Source: Sphingomonas colocasiae
Lineage (GTDB): Bacteria; Pseudomonadota; Alphaproteobacteria; Sphingomonadales; Sphingomonadaceae
Length of the DNA: 64,000 bases
Reading direction: 5' to 3'
Assembly (NCBI RefSeq): GCF_019880585.1
Contig: NZ_JAINVV010000009.1
Span: forward strand, 372,001-436,000
The translations under genes and the position numbers were made by a program. The notes under the pieces were generated by a model that worked only from the letters and a program-made list of their open reading frames with translations, did not search any database and was not told the DNA's origin. The number at the start of each line of letters is the position of its first letter. Within the stretch, counting starts at the first letter, position 1. This document shows, piece after piece, positions 9,053 to 18,254 of this stretch.

Positions 9053-9754
9053 ATGCTGACCACGACTTCATCCGATCTTCCGGCGACCGCCGGCCGCTGG
9101 GACATCTACGGCCCTGTGCACAAGGGACTGCGACGCGGGCACTGCGCTCTGCTGCAGCGCCTCGCCACCACCGATTTCACACGCGACACCACCGCGCTGA
9201 TCGCCGATCTTCGCATGCATCTGATGCTGGGGGAAACGCATCTGGCCGATGAAGAGCGCTTCATCCACACGGCGCTCGAACGGCATTCGCCCGGTGCCGC
9301 ATGCGATCTCGAGCGCGACCACGCGCACCACCGCGCACGCTTCACCGAGATCGAGGCCGCGATCGACGCGCTCGAAGCCGCCGCGGACCCGCGGCTTGCC
9401 GATGAGCGGGGACGGACGCTCCACCTGCTGTTCTCGCGTTTCGTTGCCGAGGATCTCGTTCATATGGCCGAGGAAGAGGAATCGGTCTGGCCACGGCTCT
9501 GCGCCCTGTTCAGCGATGTCGAGCTTGCCGAGATCGAAGCGGAGATCGTCGGCAGCCTGCCGCCCGAAATCGCGATGGGTTTCATGCAGTTGATGGTGCC
9601 CGCCACCAATGCCGCCGAGCGCGCGGCGCTGCTTGGCGGCATGAAAGCCAATGCGCCCGCCGAAGCCTATGCCGCCGTTTACGAACTTGCGGCGCGGCCC
9701 AGCCTGACGCCCGATCAGCTCGCGGACCTGGAGGCTCTCGGCCTCGCGGCGTAA
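9053..9754 (+). CDS. Hemerythrin HHE cation-binding domain protein
   Basis: 233-residue cytoplasmic helical protein. His and Glu positions expected for a di-iron HHE bundle occur in order: VHKGLRRGH, LGETHLADEERFIH, LERDHAHHRARF and LVHMAEEEE. The last 60 residues (MGFMQLMVPATNAAERAALL...) extend beyond the bundle, as in many alphaproteobacterial hemerythrin-like proteins. Probably binds oxygen, NO or iron; which is not determinable here. ATG at 9053 follows AAAGGA by six bases; a TTG five codons earlier would place that site inside the gene. Confidence 0.8.
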   Translation: MLTTTSSDLPATAGRWDIYGPVHKGLRRGHCALLQRLATTDFTRDTTALIADLRMHLMLGETHLADEERFIHTALERHSPGAACDLERDHAHHRARFTEIEAAIDALEAAADPRLADERGRTLHLLFSRFVAEDLVHMAEEEESVWPRLCALFSDVELAEIEAEIVGSLPPEIAMGFMQLMVPATNAAERAALLGGMKANAPAEAYAAVYELAARPSLTPDQLADLEALGLAA

Positions 9755-9757
9755 CGG

Positions 9758-10186
9758 TCAGCTCGTCGCGAGGCGCGTCTCGATCACGGGATCGCCCTGC
9801 AATGTCCGCTGGATCGGGCATTTGGCGGCGATCTCGACCAGCTTCGCGCGTTGCTCGTCGGACAGCGCCGGGCCGTGCAGGCGGATCACCTTGGTGAAAT
9901 GATCGGTCCAGGCCGGGCGACCCTCGACATCGCCCTTGCGATGCGTGAGGCCCACTTCGACCTCGTCGAGTGGCCAGCCTTTCTGCCGCGCATAGAGCCG
10001 GATCGTCATCGCGGTGCATTCGCCGAGCGCCGCCAGCAACAGATCGTAGGGCGAAGGCCCGAGATTGCGGCCACCCGCGGCTTCGGGCTCGTCACCGTCG
10101 ATGACATGGCCGGACACGACGATCCGAACCGCAAAATCGCTGCCGCCGCTTTCCTGGACGAGTGCGTCGATCCTGTCGGTCGCCAT
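9758..10186 (-). CDS. OsmC family peroxide-reducing protein
   Basis: 142-residue OsmC/Ohr-fold protein. The family signature GPSPYDLLLAALGECTAMTI carries the first redox Cys; the second is in AAKCPIQRTL. Expected to reduce organic or lipid hydroperoxides with thiol reductants in the cytoplasm. Starts two bases after the stop of the TlpA-like lipoprotein gene, forming an operon that joins a periplasmic thiol protein with a cytoplasmic peroxidase. The subfamily is the YhfA/OsmC-like type with a second Cys in a KCPI/V motif rather than classical Ohr. Confidence 0.88.
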   Translation of the reverse strand: MATDRIDALVQESGGSDFAVRIVVSGHVIDGDEPEAAGGRNLGPSPYDLLLAALGECTAMTIRLYARQKGWPLDEVEVGLTHRKGDVEGRPAWTDHFTKVIRLHGPALSDEQRAKLVEIAAKCPIQRTLQGDPVIETRLATS

Positions 10187-10188
10187 GA

Positions 10189-10794
10189 TCAGCCCAGGGT
10201 CTCGGCGAGCAGTGTGTTCGCGCGCGGGCCGTTCCAGTCCATGCCGCCGACGACACGCCAGACCTCGCGGCCCTGCGCATCGTAGAGGATCGTCGTCGGC
10301 AGCATGCCGCTGCCATAGTTGAGCCCGAGCTTGTTCTCGGGATCGAGATAGGGCTTCAGCATCGCGAATCCCTTTTTCGCGAACCAGGGATGGACGACCT
10401 CGCCGCCCTTGCTGTCCTGCGCGACGGTGAGCACGACCAGCTTGTCTCGCGTGCGCGCCGCCAGCGCATCGAGCGTCGGCATTTCCTTCACGCACGGCCC
10501 GCACCACGTGGCCCAGAGATTGACGAGCACCGGCTTGCCCTTGAAGTCCGCCAGGCGGACGGTCTTGCCGTCGGGCGCCTCGAAACTGTCGGACGGCATC
10601 GGCTTGCCGCGATTCTCGATATCGAGCGAGCCGGTGAGTTCCTCCTCGGCGGGTTCGGCGCCCGTCGCATCGCCGCTTGCCTGTCGAGAGACGTTTTCGG
10701 CGTTCGCACTCGCTTGCGGGCTTGTCTGCGATTGCCTATCGCATCCGCCGAGCGCGAGGCAGCCGAGCGGGAGAAGCAAAATCAGCGATCGCAA
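10189..10794 (-). CDS. TlpA-like thiol:disulfide oxidoreductase lipoprotein
   Basis: Thioredoxin-fold protein with active site WCGPC in [16 protein letters not shown] and cis-Pro in [10 protein letters not shown]. The N-terminus is a lipoprotein signal (hydrophobic run then LALGGC), followed by a Ser/Ala/Glu-rich linker, so it should be membrane-anchored in the periplasm and reduce disulfides, for example in cytochrome c maturation. The chosen TTG start at 10794 lies five bases after GGAGG. An ATG at 10812 is also in frame but would share its bases with the argH start on the other strand. 201 residues with the TTG start. Co-directional with osmC. Confidence 0.82.
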   Translation of the reverse strand: MRSLILLLPLGCLALGGCDRQSQTSPQASANAENVSRQASGDATGAEPAEEELTGSLDIENRGKPMPSDSFEAPDGKTVRLADFKGKPVLVNLWATWCGPCVKEMPTLDALAARTRDKLVVLTVAQDSKGGEVVHPWFAKKGFAMLKPYLDPENKLGLNYGSGMLPTTILYDAQGREVWRVVGGMDWNGPRANTLLAETLG

Positions 10795-10810
10795 CAAATC
10801 CTCCAACAGC

Positions 10811-12187
10811 ATGTGGGGCGGGCGCTTCAGCGAAGGGCCGGCTTCGGTGATGCGCGAGATTAACGCGTCGATTCCGTTCGACAAGCGCCTGTGGAGGCAG
10901 GACATCGCGGGATCCAAGGCGCATGTCGCCATGCTGGCGAAGCAAGGTATCGTCGCGGCGGCCGACGCCGAGGCGATCAGCGACGGGCTCGACCGAGTCG
11001 CCGCGGAATATGCGGCCGAGGGCGTTCCCGAGGATCTCGCGCTCGAAGACATCCATATGGTCACGGAAAGCCGGCTGGCCGAGCTGATCGGCCCCACCGC
11101 CGGCCGCCTCCACACCGCCCGCTCGCGCAACGATCAGGTCGCGACCGACTTCCGCCTGTGGGTGCGCGACGCGATCGATCAGGTCGAGGATGCCCTCGCC
11201 GCGCTTCAGCGCGCGCTCGTCACCCGCGCCGGCGAACATGCCGACAGCGTGATGCCGGGCTTCACCCATCTCCAGTCGGCGCAGCCGGTCACGCTCGGCC
11301 ATCATCTGATGGCCTATTACGAGATGGTCGCGCGCGATCGTTCGCGCTTCACCGACGCGCGCGCCCGGCTGAACCGATGCCCGCTGGGATCGGCGGCGCT
11401 TGCCGGCACCGGCTATCCGATCGATCGCCACATGACGGCGGCCGCGCTCGGCTTCGACGGGCCGACCGCCAATTCGCTCGATTCGGTATCCGACCGCGAT
11501 TTCGCGCTCGACTATCTGATGGCCGCCACCCAGTGCAGCCTGCACCTGTCGCGGCTGGCGGAGGAATTCATCATCTGGGCGAGCCAGCCCTTCGGCTTCG
11601 TCTCGCTGTCGGACCAATGGTCGACGGGATCGTCGATCATGCCGCAAAAGCGCAATCCCGACGCGGCCGAGCTGGTGCGCGGCCATGCCGGGCGGATCGC
11701 GGGCTGCATGACCGCGCTCACCATCACGATGAAGGGGCTGCCGCTCGCCTATTCGAAGGACATGCAGGACGACAAGCCGCCGGTGTTCGAGGCGCACGAC
11801 CTGCTCGGCCTGTCGATCGCGGCGATGACGGGCATGGTCGAAAGCGCGACTTTCCGCACCGATCGCATGCGCGCGCTCGCCGAAAGCGGCTTTTCGACCG
11901 CGACCGACCTCGCCGACTGGCTGGTCCGCGAGGCGGGCCTGCCATTCCGCGAGGCACACCATGTCACCGGCCGCGCGGTCAAGCTGGCCGAGGATCGCGG
12001 TTGCCGGCTCGACCAGTTGCCGCTCGACGCGCTGCAGACCGTCGATCCGCGTATCGCGGAAAGCTGTTTCGCGCTATTGAGCGTCGATGCCTCGGTCGCG
12101 AGCCGCGCCAGCCATGGCGGCACCGCGCCGTCGCAGGTGCGCGAACGCATCGCCGAGGCCAGGACCAGCCTGGGAATGACCGAATGA
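10811..12187 (+). CDS. argH: Argininosuccinate lyase
   Basis: Last step of arginine synthesis: argininosuccinate to arginine and fumarate, in the cytoplasm. 458 residues beginning with the family hallmark [10 protein letters not shown]. Motifs: [28 protein letters not shown], and the fumarase/lyase signature [11 protein letters not shown]. Length is normal. The ATG at 10811 overlaps the alternative ATG of the divergent TlpA-like gene on the other strand (shared CATG). Followed by ATGA overlap with the lptM-like lipoprotein gene and then lysA, a conserved order. Confidence 0.97.
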   Translation: MWGGRFSEGPASVMREINASIPFDKRLWRQDIAGSKAHVAMLAKQGIVAAADAEAISDGLDRVAAEYAAEGVPEDLALEDIHMVTESRLAELIGPTAGRLHTARSRNDQVATDFRLWVRDAIDQVEDALAALQRALVTRAGEHADSVMPGFTHLQSAQPVTLGHHLMAYYEMVARDRSRFTDARARLNRCPLGSAALAGTGYPIDRHMTAAALGFDGPTANSLDSVSDRDFALDYLMAATQCSLHLSRLAEEFIIWASQPFGFVSLSDQWSTGSSIMPQKRNPDAAELVRGHAGRIAGCMTALTITMKGLPLAYSKDMQDDKPPVFEAHDLLGLSIAAMTGMVESATFRTDRMRALAESGFSTATDLADWLVREAGLPFREAHHVTGRAVKLAEDRGCRLDQLPLDALQTVDPRIAESCFALLSVDASVASRASHGGTAPSQVRERIAEARTSLGMTE

Positions 12188-12435
12188 AGAAAGCGTTCGC
12201 CGTCCTGACGATGTTCGCGCTCAGCGCCGCGCTGGCCGCGTGCGGCAGCAAGAAGCCGCTCACGCGTCCGGCCGGCGACCCGGTACCGGCAAAGCCCGCC
12301 ACGGCGGAGACCGCGCCCGATTCGGACGCACTGGTGACTCCCGATTCGCAGGCACGCCCCAATCGCAACGACGAAGTGCTCAAGCGCTCGCAACGCCGCC
12401 AGGACGACCGATTCGACCTGCCGCCAACGGATTGA
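12184..12435 (+). CDS. lptM: LptM-like small lipoprotein
   Basis: 83-residue outer-membrane lipoprotein: a Lys-Lys N-terminus, hydrophobic signal, lipobox LAAC at about residues 17-20, then [10 protein letters not shown], which matches the CGxKGPL start of mature LptM (YifL). The rest is Pro/Ala/Asp-rich and disordered. In E. coli, LptM helps oxidative maturation of the LPS translocon LptD; the same is inferred here. Position between argH and lysA is typical of this family. Couples to argH by ATGA; lysA begins four bases after its stop. Confidence 0.8.
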   Translation: MKKAFAVLTMFALSAALAACGSKKPLTRPAGDPVPAKPATAETAPDSDALVTPDSQARPNRNDEVLKRSQRRQDDRFDLPPTD

Positions 12436-12439
12436 TCCC

Positions 12440-13711
12440 ATGGACTATTTCACGCTTCGCGACGGCGCGCTTCACGCCGAGGATGTTCCGCTGACCGCGA
12501 TCGCGGACGCGGTGGGCACGCCCGTCTATGTCTATTCGGCGGCGACGATCGAGCGGCACATCCGCGTCTTCCGCGACGCGCTGGCCGGCGCCGGCGAAGG
12601 CGAGCCGCTGATCGCCTTCGCGGTGAAGGCGAATCCCAACGGCGCCGTGCTCGCGGCGATGGCGCGCGCCGGGCTCGGCGCGGACGTCGTATCGGCCGGC
12701 GAATTGCTGCGCGCGGTGGCCGCCGGCATCGCGCCGGAAAAGATCGTGTTCTCAGGCGTCGGCAAGACGCGCGAGGAAATGGCGATCGCGCTGTCGCACG
12801 GCATCGGCCAGTTCAACCTGGAATCCGAGCCAGAGGCCGTGACGCTTTCCGCCGTGGCGAGCGAGATGGGGCGCGAAGTGGCCGTCGCCTATCGCGTCAA
12901 TCCGGATGTCGATGCCGGTACCCATGCCAAGATCTCCACCGGCAAGTCGGAGAACAAGTTCGGCATCCCGATCGATACCGCGCCCGAGGCCTATGCCCGG
13001 CTGTCAGCACTTCCCGGACTGAAGGCGCAGGGCGTCGCGGTCCATATCGGAAGCCAGCTCACCGACCTCGCCCCGCTCGAGGCCGCCTTCGCCAAGGTTG
13101 GGACGCTGATCACTGAACTCCGCGCCGCCGGCCATGCGATCACCCTGGCCGATCTCGGCGGCGGGCTGGGCGTTTCCTATAATCCCGCGCTGCCGCTGCC
13201 GCCGAGCCCCGCCGATTACGGCGCGATGGTGAAGCGCGTGACCACGGGCTGGGGCGTCAGACTGGCGTTCGAGCCCGGCCGGCTGATCGTCGCCAATGCC
13301 GGCCTGCTGCTGTCGCGCGTGATCCGCGTGAAGGATGGCGCCGCCCACCCATGGGTGATCGTCGATGCGGCGATGAACGATCTGCTGCGCCCGAGCCTGT
13401 ACGATGCCTGGCACGATATCCGCGCCATCGCACCCACCGGCGAACGCATCGTGGCGAATATCGTGGGACCGGTCTGCGAAAGCGGCGACACCTTCGCGAT
13501 CGCGCGCGAGATGGATGCCGTGTCCGATGGCGATCTGGTCGCCTTCTTCTCGGCCGGCGCCTATGGCGCCACCATGGCGGGCACCTATAACAGCCGCGCG
13601 CTGGTGCCCGAGGTGATGGTGTCGGGCGACAAATGGGCGGTGGTGCGGCCGAGACCGCCGCTGGAGGCGCTGATCGAGGCGGAAACCATCCCGGATTGGC
13701 TCAAGGCCTGA
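12440..13711 (+). CDS. lysA: Diaminopimelate decarboxylase
   Basis: PLP-dependent enzyme converting meso-diaminopimelate to lysine. 423 residues: PLP lysine in LIAFAVKANPNG, HIGSQLTDL, the phosphate-binding GGGLG (ADLGGGLGVSY), EPGR, and near the C-terminus the active-site Cys in VGPVCESGDTFA and YGATMAGTYNSR. Length and motifs are complete. Third gene of the argH-lptM-lysA unit; the next gene is separated by 54 bases. Confidence 0.97.
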   Translation: MDYFTLRDGALHAEDVPLTAIADAVGTPVYVYSAATIERHIRVFRDALAGAGEGEPLIAFAVKANPNGAVLAAMARAGLGADVVSAGELLRAVAAGIAPEKIVFSGVGKTREEMAIALSHGIGQFNLESEPEAVTLSAVASEMGREVAVAYRVNPDVDAGTHAKISTGKSENKFGIPIDTAPEAYARLSALPGLKAQGVAVHIGSQLTDLAPLEAAFAKVGTLITELRAAGHAITLADLGGGLGVSYNPALPLPPSPADYGAMVKRVTTGWGVRLAFEPGRLIVANAGLLLSRVIRVKDGAAHPWVIVDAAMNDLLRPSLYDAWHDIRAIAPTGERIVANIVGPVCESGDTFAIAREMDAVSDGDLVAFFSAGAYGATMAGTYNSRALVPEVMVSGDKWAVVRPRPPLEALIEAETIPDWLKA

Positions 13712-13765
13712 ACAGGCCGGCTTGCGGACTTGGCAAGCGCCGCGCGCCGCGCGAAAAGCGGGCCG

Positions 13766-14536
13766 ATGCACAGCCTGCCCGTCTTCCTGAAGCTCCGCGA
13801 TCGCCCGGTCATCCTGCTGGGTGACGGCGAAGCGGCGGCGGCGAAACGCCGCCTGCTCGAACGCGCCGGCGCCATCCCCTCCAACGAGGATGTGACGGCG
13901 GCGCTGGCGATCGTCGCGATCGAGGATGATGCCGAAGCCGAGGCGGCGACCGCCCGACTGAAGGCGCGCGGCATCCTGGTCAATGCGCCCGATCGCCCGA
14001 AACTCTGCGATTTCACCTTGCCCGCGATCGTGGATCGCGATCCCGTGATGATCGCGATCGGCACGGGCGGAGCGTCAGCGGGCCTTGCCAAGGCGCTGCG
14101 CCAACGGCTCGACGCGCTGCTGCCCGCATCGCTCGGCGGACTCGCGGTGGCGCTCGATCGCGCACGGCGGGCGATCCGGACGCGCTGGCCGGATGCCGCC
14201 GACCGCCGCCGCGCGATCGACGCGGCCCTCGAAGGTCCGCTCGATCCATTGCGCGCCGATGCCGCCGACACGGTGAACGACTGGCTCGAATCACCGTCGG
14301 ACGCCATTTCCGCCGGACTGGTCTTCATCACCGTGCGGTCCGATGATCCCGACGATCTTACGCTCGGCGAAGCCCGGCTGCTCGGTCAGGCCGACCATGT
14401 CTACCATAGCCCGGCGATCCATCCCCGCATCCTGGCGCGCGCGCGCGCCGATGCCGCACGGACGGTGGCGACGGCGCCACCGGCATCGCCGCCAGCGGGA
14501 TTATCGCTCTATCTGCTCGGAAAGGCCGCGCCATGA
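13766..14536 (+). CDS. Siroheme synthase-like protein: precorrin-2 dehydrogenase/ferrochelatase domain with a vestigial methylase end
   Basis: 256 residues. The N-terminal 150 match the CysG-B/SirC dehydrogenase-ferrochelatase: PVFLKLRDRPVILLGDGEAA, then VNAPDRPKLCDFTLPAIVDR and IAIGTGGASAGLAKALRQRL. It should oxidise precorrin-2 with NAD and insert iron to make siroheme for sulfite/nitrite reduction. The last 70 residues (GLVFITVRSDDPDDLTLGEARLLGQADHVYH) look like the opening strand of the SUMT methylase (VxLVGAGPGDPDLLTL...) but end before the rest of that domain and lack the glycine-rich loop, so methylase activity is not expected. Overlaps the CorA gene by ATGA. Confidence 0.75.
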   Translation: MHSLPVFLKLRDRPVILLGDGEAAAAKRRLLERAGAIPSNEDVTAALAIVAIEDDAEAEAATARLKARGILVNAPDRPKLCDFTLPAIVDRDPVMIAIGTGGASAGLAKALRQRLDALLPASLGGLAVALDRARRAIRTRWPDAADRRRAIDAALEGPLDPLRADAADTVNDWLESPSDAISAGLVFITVRSDDPDDLTLGEARLLGQADHVYHSPAIHPRILARARADAARTVATAPPASPPAGLSLYLLGKAAP

Positions 14537-15489
14537 CCTTCGCCTGGATCGTGGATGGCGATGGCGGTCGCAAGGTCGCGCTCGATGCCGCAGCGGCGGC
14601 CAACGGATCGGCCGATTTCGTCTGGTTCCACCTGGATGGCCGCCAGCATGAATCGCTCGAATGGCTCGCCGCGCGCGGCGGAATCCCGGAGATCGCGCGC
14701 GGCGCGCTGATCGCGGAGGAGACGCGGCCGCGCAGCGAACCCATGGGCGAAGGCGCGCTGATCAACCTGCGCGCGCTGGGCAAGACGCCCGAGGACGATC
14801 CCGACGCGCTGGTTTCGATCCGGATCTGGGCGCAGCGCGGCAGCGTGATCTCGGTGTGCTTTCGCACGCCGTCGGCGATCGACACGGTGTGCGAGGCCGT
14901 CGCGCGGGGCGTGGTGCGCGATCCCGGCGACCTCATTTCCGAAATCGCCACCGCGATCTCGCGCGAGCTCGATCCGCAGGTCGCCGAGCTGGGCGATACG
15001 CTCGACGATTGCGAGACCGCGCTGGAAGCACAGGGCGTCTACAAGATGCGCCGGATGATCGCGCGTGCGCGTGCCAAGGCCATCGCCTATCGCCGCTTCC
15101 TCGTGCCGCAGCGCCAGGCGCTCGAACGGCTTTCGGCGCTCGATGCGGACTGGCTGGAGGAACAGGACCGGATGCATCTGCGCGAGGCCGCCGATCGCTG
15201 CGCGCGGATGGCGGAGGAACTGGAAGCGGTGCGCGAACGCGCGGCGCTGATGCATGAGGAATTGACCGACCTGCGCGCCGAACTGATGGATTCGCGCGCG
15301 CTGATGATCTCGATCGTCGCGCTGGTGTTCCTGCCGCTGACCTTCATCACCGGCCTTCTCGGCATGAATGTGAAGGGCATACCCTTCGCTGAGGCGCCCT
15401 GGGCGTTCTGGGGTGTCGTTGGTGTCTGTCTGGCGATCGGCGTGGCGATCAGCGCGTGGTTCGCCGCGCGGCATTGGCTGGGGCGCTGA
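14533..15489 (+). CDS. CorA/ZntB-family divalent metal transporter
   Basis: 318-residue inner-membrane channel: a long cytoplasmic alpha/beta and coiled-coil domain (1-255), then two C-terminal helices. The first ends with LLGMNVKG, the GMN selectivity signature; the loop GMNVKGIPFAEAP is closer to ZntB (GINxGGIP) than to magnesium-type CorA (GMNFxxMPE). Substrate could be zinc, magnesium or nickel. ATGA overlap with the siroheme gene implies co-expression, a curious link of metal uptake with a metallo-tetrapyrrole enzyme. Confidence 0.88.
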   Translation: MTFAWIVDGDGGRKVALDAAAAANGSADFVWFHLDGRQHESLEWLAARGGIPEIARGALIAEETRPRSEPMGEGALINLRALGKTPEDDPDALVSIRIWAQRGSVISVCFRTPSAIDTVCEAVARGVVRDPGDLISEIATAISRELDPQVAELGDTLDDCETALEAQGVYKMRRMIARARAKAIAYRRFLVPQRQALERLSALDADWLEEQDRMHLREAADRCARMAEELEAVRERAALMHEELTDLRAELMDSRALMISIVALVFLPLTFITGLLGMNVKGIPFAEAPWAFWGVVGVCLAIGVAISAWFAARHWLGR

Positions 15490-15505
15490 CCGCGATCCCC
15501 GGCCG

Positions 15506-16057
15506 TCAGGCGCTCATCCGGTCGATCTGCTGCTGAAGCCGCTGGCGTTCCGCCTGCATGAACGCGATTCGCTCGCGCAATTCGCCGATCTCGATCGCGC
15601 GGTGCGCGATGCGTTCGTCGAGCGCGATGTTGGACCGCCGCAGTTCGGCGATATTGCGCGCGCGTTCGATCAGCCGCTCCATGCGCGCGGCGAGCACATC
15701 GAACGCGAAGGGTTTGGCGATATGATCGTCGGCTCCGGCGTTGAGCGCTTCGATCACCGCGCCGGGATCGTTCCTCGCCGAAACCATCATGACCGGCACA
15801 TGCGTCGTCGCATGATTCGAGCGGATCTCGCTCAGCACCGAAAATCCGGCCTGGCCGCGCAGTTCCATGTCGAGCAGGATCAGATCGAAGCAGCGGCCCT
15901 GCATGCGATCGAGCGCTTCGCGCGCGCTCGAGCACAGGGACGCGCGATAGCCGCCCTGGATCAGCTTGCGGCCGATTTCGTCGCGACTTCCGGAATCCCC
16001 GTCGACGACGAGTATGTCCCTGGTGCCGCCGGGCGCATGAGTCGAAGCCTGATCCAT
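15506..16057 (-). CDS. Single-domain response regulator with C-terminal coiled coil
   Basis: 183 residues. A CheY-like receiver (ILVVDGDSGSRDEI; phospho-acceptor Asp in LILLDMELRG; Ser in VMMVSARND; Lys in HIAKPFAFD) is followed by about 60 residues of heptad-rich helix (IERARNIAELRRS ... MQAERQRLQQQIDRM). There is no DNA-binding or enzymatic output domain, so it probably acts by protein contact or as a phospho-relay. The acidic pair reads DGD where DDD/DDE is usual. No kinase gene lies next to it. Upstream, TTAACCAT at 16089-16096 (minus strand) matches a CtrA half-site only. Confidence 0.85.
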   Translation of the reverse strand: MDQASTHAPGGTRDILVVDGDSGSRDEIGRKLIQGGYRASLCSSAREALDRMQGRCFDLILLDMELRGQAGFSVLSEIRSNHATTHVPVMMVSARNDPGAVIEALNAGADDHIAKPFAFDVLAARMERLIERARNIAELRRSNIALDERIAHRAIEIGELRERIAFMQAERQRLQQQIDRMSA

Positions 16058-16115
16058 GCCGATGGCGTAACCCGGCAGCCGTCACAAAATGGTTAACACA
16101 GCGGGAACCCGGGAT

Positions 16116-16523
16116 TCAGATCAACGCCAGCGCCGAGAGCTCCCCGCGCAGCGCGGCGGGCAGTTCGCCCAGCGCGCCATGCCCGGCATCGATATCGGCC
16201 GGCGCGTCCTGGCCCTCCAGATAGCGCCAGCCCTGATGCGCGCGACGCGGCCGTTCGAGCACCGGCACCAGCCGCGCGGCGACCAGGATCTGCCAGCGCC
16301 GCGAATCCTCCATCTCGGCGAAGCCCAGTATCTCCTGCCGCGCGACGAGCCGGTGCTTGATGATCCAGTAGAGCGATCCGCCGATCAGTTCCGCATGACG
16401 CGTCGGGCGATAGCGCGTCGTCACCACCGCGACCTCGTTTTCGGCGCGCGCGGCGATGCGTTCGGCCAATATGTCGAGCGAGGCGCAGCCGACCGCGACC
16501 TTGGTGATGTTGAGCGGAGCCAT
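16116..16523 (-). CDS. DUF1489 family protein
   Basis: 135-residue cytoplasmic protein conserved in alphaproteobacteria, function unknown. Start MAPLNITKVAVGCASLDILAE and the segment TTRYRPTRHAELIGGSLYWIIKHRLVARQEILGF are typical of the family. No signal, membrane segment or catalytic motif is evident. ATG at 16523 is preferred over an open stretch of 21 codons upstream because families begin at this point. Downstream of mgtE on the same strand but separated by a structured repeat. Confidence 0.8.
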   Translation of the reverse strand: MAPLNITKVAVGCASLDILAERIAARAENEVAVVTTRYRPTRHAELIGGSLYWIIKHRLVARQEILGFAEMEDSRRWQILVAARLVPVLERPRRAHQGWRYLEGQDAPADIDAGHGALGELPAALRGELSALALI

Positions 16524-16576
16524 AAGTGCAATTTGGCGGCGCAGTCCGCCGGGTTCAACCCGGGTCCGTCGAGATT

Positions 16577-16680
16577 CCTGGAACATGCTGTGATCCGCCG
16601 GAAGCGGATCGCATGCTCCAGGTTTTGCTTTGCCGCGATTTTCGAGCCGTTCGATGATTCCGAACTGCAGATCGCTCTAA
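16577..16680. repeat. Structured intergenic repeat overlapping the mgtE stop
   Basis: Two parts. 16577-16622 is an imperfect hairpin (CCTGGA..CATGC..GATCCGC around a short loop). 16632-16680, read on the minus strand, begins TTAGAGCGAT and matches the repeat units at 54.4 kb, with a three-base deletion and a few substitutions. The mgtE TAG stop lies in the shared TTAGAG, so the repeat supplies it. The hairpin may also end mgtE transcription. Confidence 0.7.
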
Positions 16681-18110
16681 CGGACCAGGCCGCTGGCGCT
16701 GGCGAGGCCGAGAAAGACCAGAAAACCCATTGAATCGGTCATCATCGTCACGAAGACCGAGGATGCCACGGCGGGATCGGCGTCGAGCTTTTCCAGCGTC
16801 AATGGAATCAGAACCCCCGCAAGGCCGGCGATCAGGATGTTCGCGAGCATCGCCGCGGCGATGACCGCGCCGAGCTGGTGATTGGAGAAGACCAGCGCGA
16901 CACCGACGCCGATCACCGCGGCGACGGTGACGCCGTTGAGCATCGCGACGCGAATCTCGCGCCGGATCGTCCGCCAGGTGTTCGACTGGGTGAGCTGGTT
17001 GGTGGCAAGCGCGCGCACGGTGACCGCCATGGTCTGCGTGCCGGCATTGCCGCCGACGCCCGCGACGATCGGCATCAGCGCGGCGAGCGTCACCATCTTG
17101 CTGATCGTGCCTTCGAACAGGCTGATGATGGTCGCGGCGACCAGGGCCGTGCCCAGATTGGCGATCAGCCAGCGGACACGGCTCTTGTAACTGTCGAGCA
17201 CCGGCTCGTTGATGTCGCCTTCACCCGCGCCGGACAGCTTGAGGATATCCTCCCCGGCCTCTTCCTGAATGATGTGAACCACGTCGTCGACGGTGATCAT
17301 GCCGACCAGCCGGCCCGCGCCGTCGACCACCGCCGCCGAGATCAGCGCGTATTTCTGGAATCGGAGCGCGACTTCCTCCTGATCCATATCGACGGGGATC
17401 AGCGTCTGTTCGCGCTTCATGACGTCGGAGATGGCGATCGATCGCGGCGTGCGGAGGATCCACGACAGCGCGCAAGCACCGATCGGCTTGTGGCCGGTAT
17501 CGACCACGAAGATCTCCCAGAAATCGGTGGTGAGATCCTCGTTCCTGCGCAGATAGTCGAGCACGTCGCCGACCGTCCAATGCTCGGGCACCGCGATCAG
17601 CTCGCGCTGCATCAGGCGGCCGGCGGTTTCCTCGCCATAGCTCAGCGCTTCTTCGATCGCGGCGCGATCGTCGGGCGCCAGCGCGCGGAGAACGGCGCGC
17701 TGGTCGTCCTCCTCCATGTCCTCGATGATCGCGACGGCGTCGTCGGTATCGAGTTCGCCCGCGATTTCCGCCACTTCGTGCGGATCGAGCGCGTCGATCA
17801 GGTCCTCGCGGACCCAATCGTTCATTTCGGCGAAGACGTCGGCGTCGAGCAGGTCCGAAATCGCGGCGGCGAGCGCGCGGCGCTCCTCCGCCGGGGTCAG
17901 TTCGAACAAATCGGCGATGTCGGCGGGGTGAAGCGGTTCGACCAGCGCGCGGGCGCCTTCCGAATCGCCCTCCTCGACGCGTTCGAGCACCGCGCTCACG
18001 AATTCCGGCTTCAGCCGATCGTCGGCATCCAGGCTGGTTTCGGGCGGCCCCGCATCGGACCCGTCCTGTTCATGGCCGGGCGGCGGCGGATTCAGCTCGT
18101 CTAGGCTCAT
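16677..18110 (-). CDS. mgtE: Magnesium transporter MgtE
   Basis: 477-residue inner-membrane Mg2+ channel. Layout: acidic N-terminal region, MgtE N superhelical domain (about 35-145: LHPADIADLFELTPAEERRAL), two CBS domains (about 150-270: GRLMQRELIAVPEHWTVGDVLDYL; GMITVDDVVHIIQEEAGEDI), a plug helix, then five membrane helices with the pore signature VAGVGGNAGTQTMAV. The cytoplasmic Mg2+-sensing acidic cluster is present. Start at 18110 follows GGAG; an upstream in-frame ATG adds a non-homologous basic stretch. Stop codon lies inside a repeat. Confidence 0.95.
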   Translation of the reverse strand: MSLDELNPPPPGHEQDGSDAGPPETSLDADDRLKPEFVSAVLERVEEGDSEGARALVEPLHPADIADLFELTPAEERRALAAAISDLLDADVFAEMNDWVREDLIDALDPHEVAEIAGELDTDDAVAIIEDMEEDDQRAVLRALAPDDRAAIEEALSYGEETAGRLMQRELIAVPEHWTVGDVLDYLRRNEDLTTDFWEIFVVDTGHKPIGACALSWILRTPRSIAISDVMKREQTLIPVDMDQEEVALRFQKYALISAAVVDGAGRLVGMITVDDVVHIIQEEAGEDILKLSGAGEGDINEPVLDSYKSRVRWLIANLGTALVAATIISLFEGTISKMVTLAALMPIVAGVGGNAGTQTMAVTVRALATNQLTQSNTWRTIRREIRVAMLNGVTVAAVIGVGVALVFSNHQLGAVIAAAMLANILIAGLAGVLIPLTLEKLDADPAVASSVFVTMMTDSMGFLVFLGLASASGLVR

Positions 18111-18254
18111 GCGGTTCTCCGCCGGATCGTGCCGCGATTTCCGTGCCCTAGGCGCTCTTACGGCATCAGGCAACCGCCGCCATGCAACGCCCTCTTCCGC
18201 TTCCCCATAATGGCCCTATATGGGCGTTTTCCCGCGATCCGATGGAGTTTTGCC

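Noticed and set aside
10500-10512. CCACGTGG near 10505 as a fourth parS site
   Set aside because: Only the inner CACGTG is shared; flanks differ, and it is inside the TlpA-like gene far from the parS group.
16089-16096. TTAACCAT CtrA half-site upstream of the single-domain response regulator
   Set aside because: Only one half-site; no TTAA-N7-TTAA. An 8-mer match is expected about twice per window by chance.
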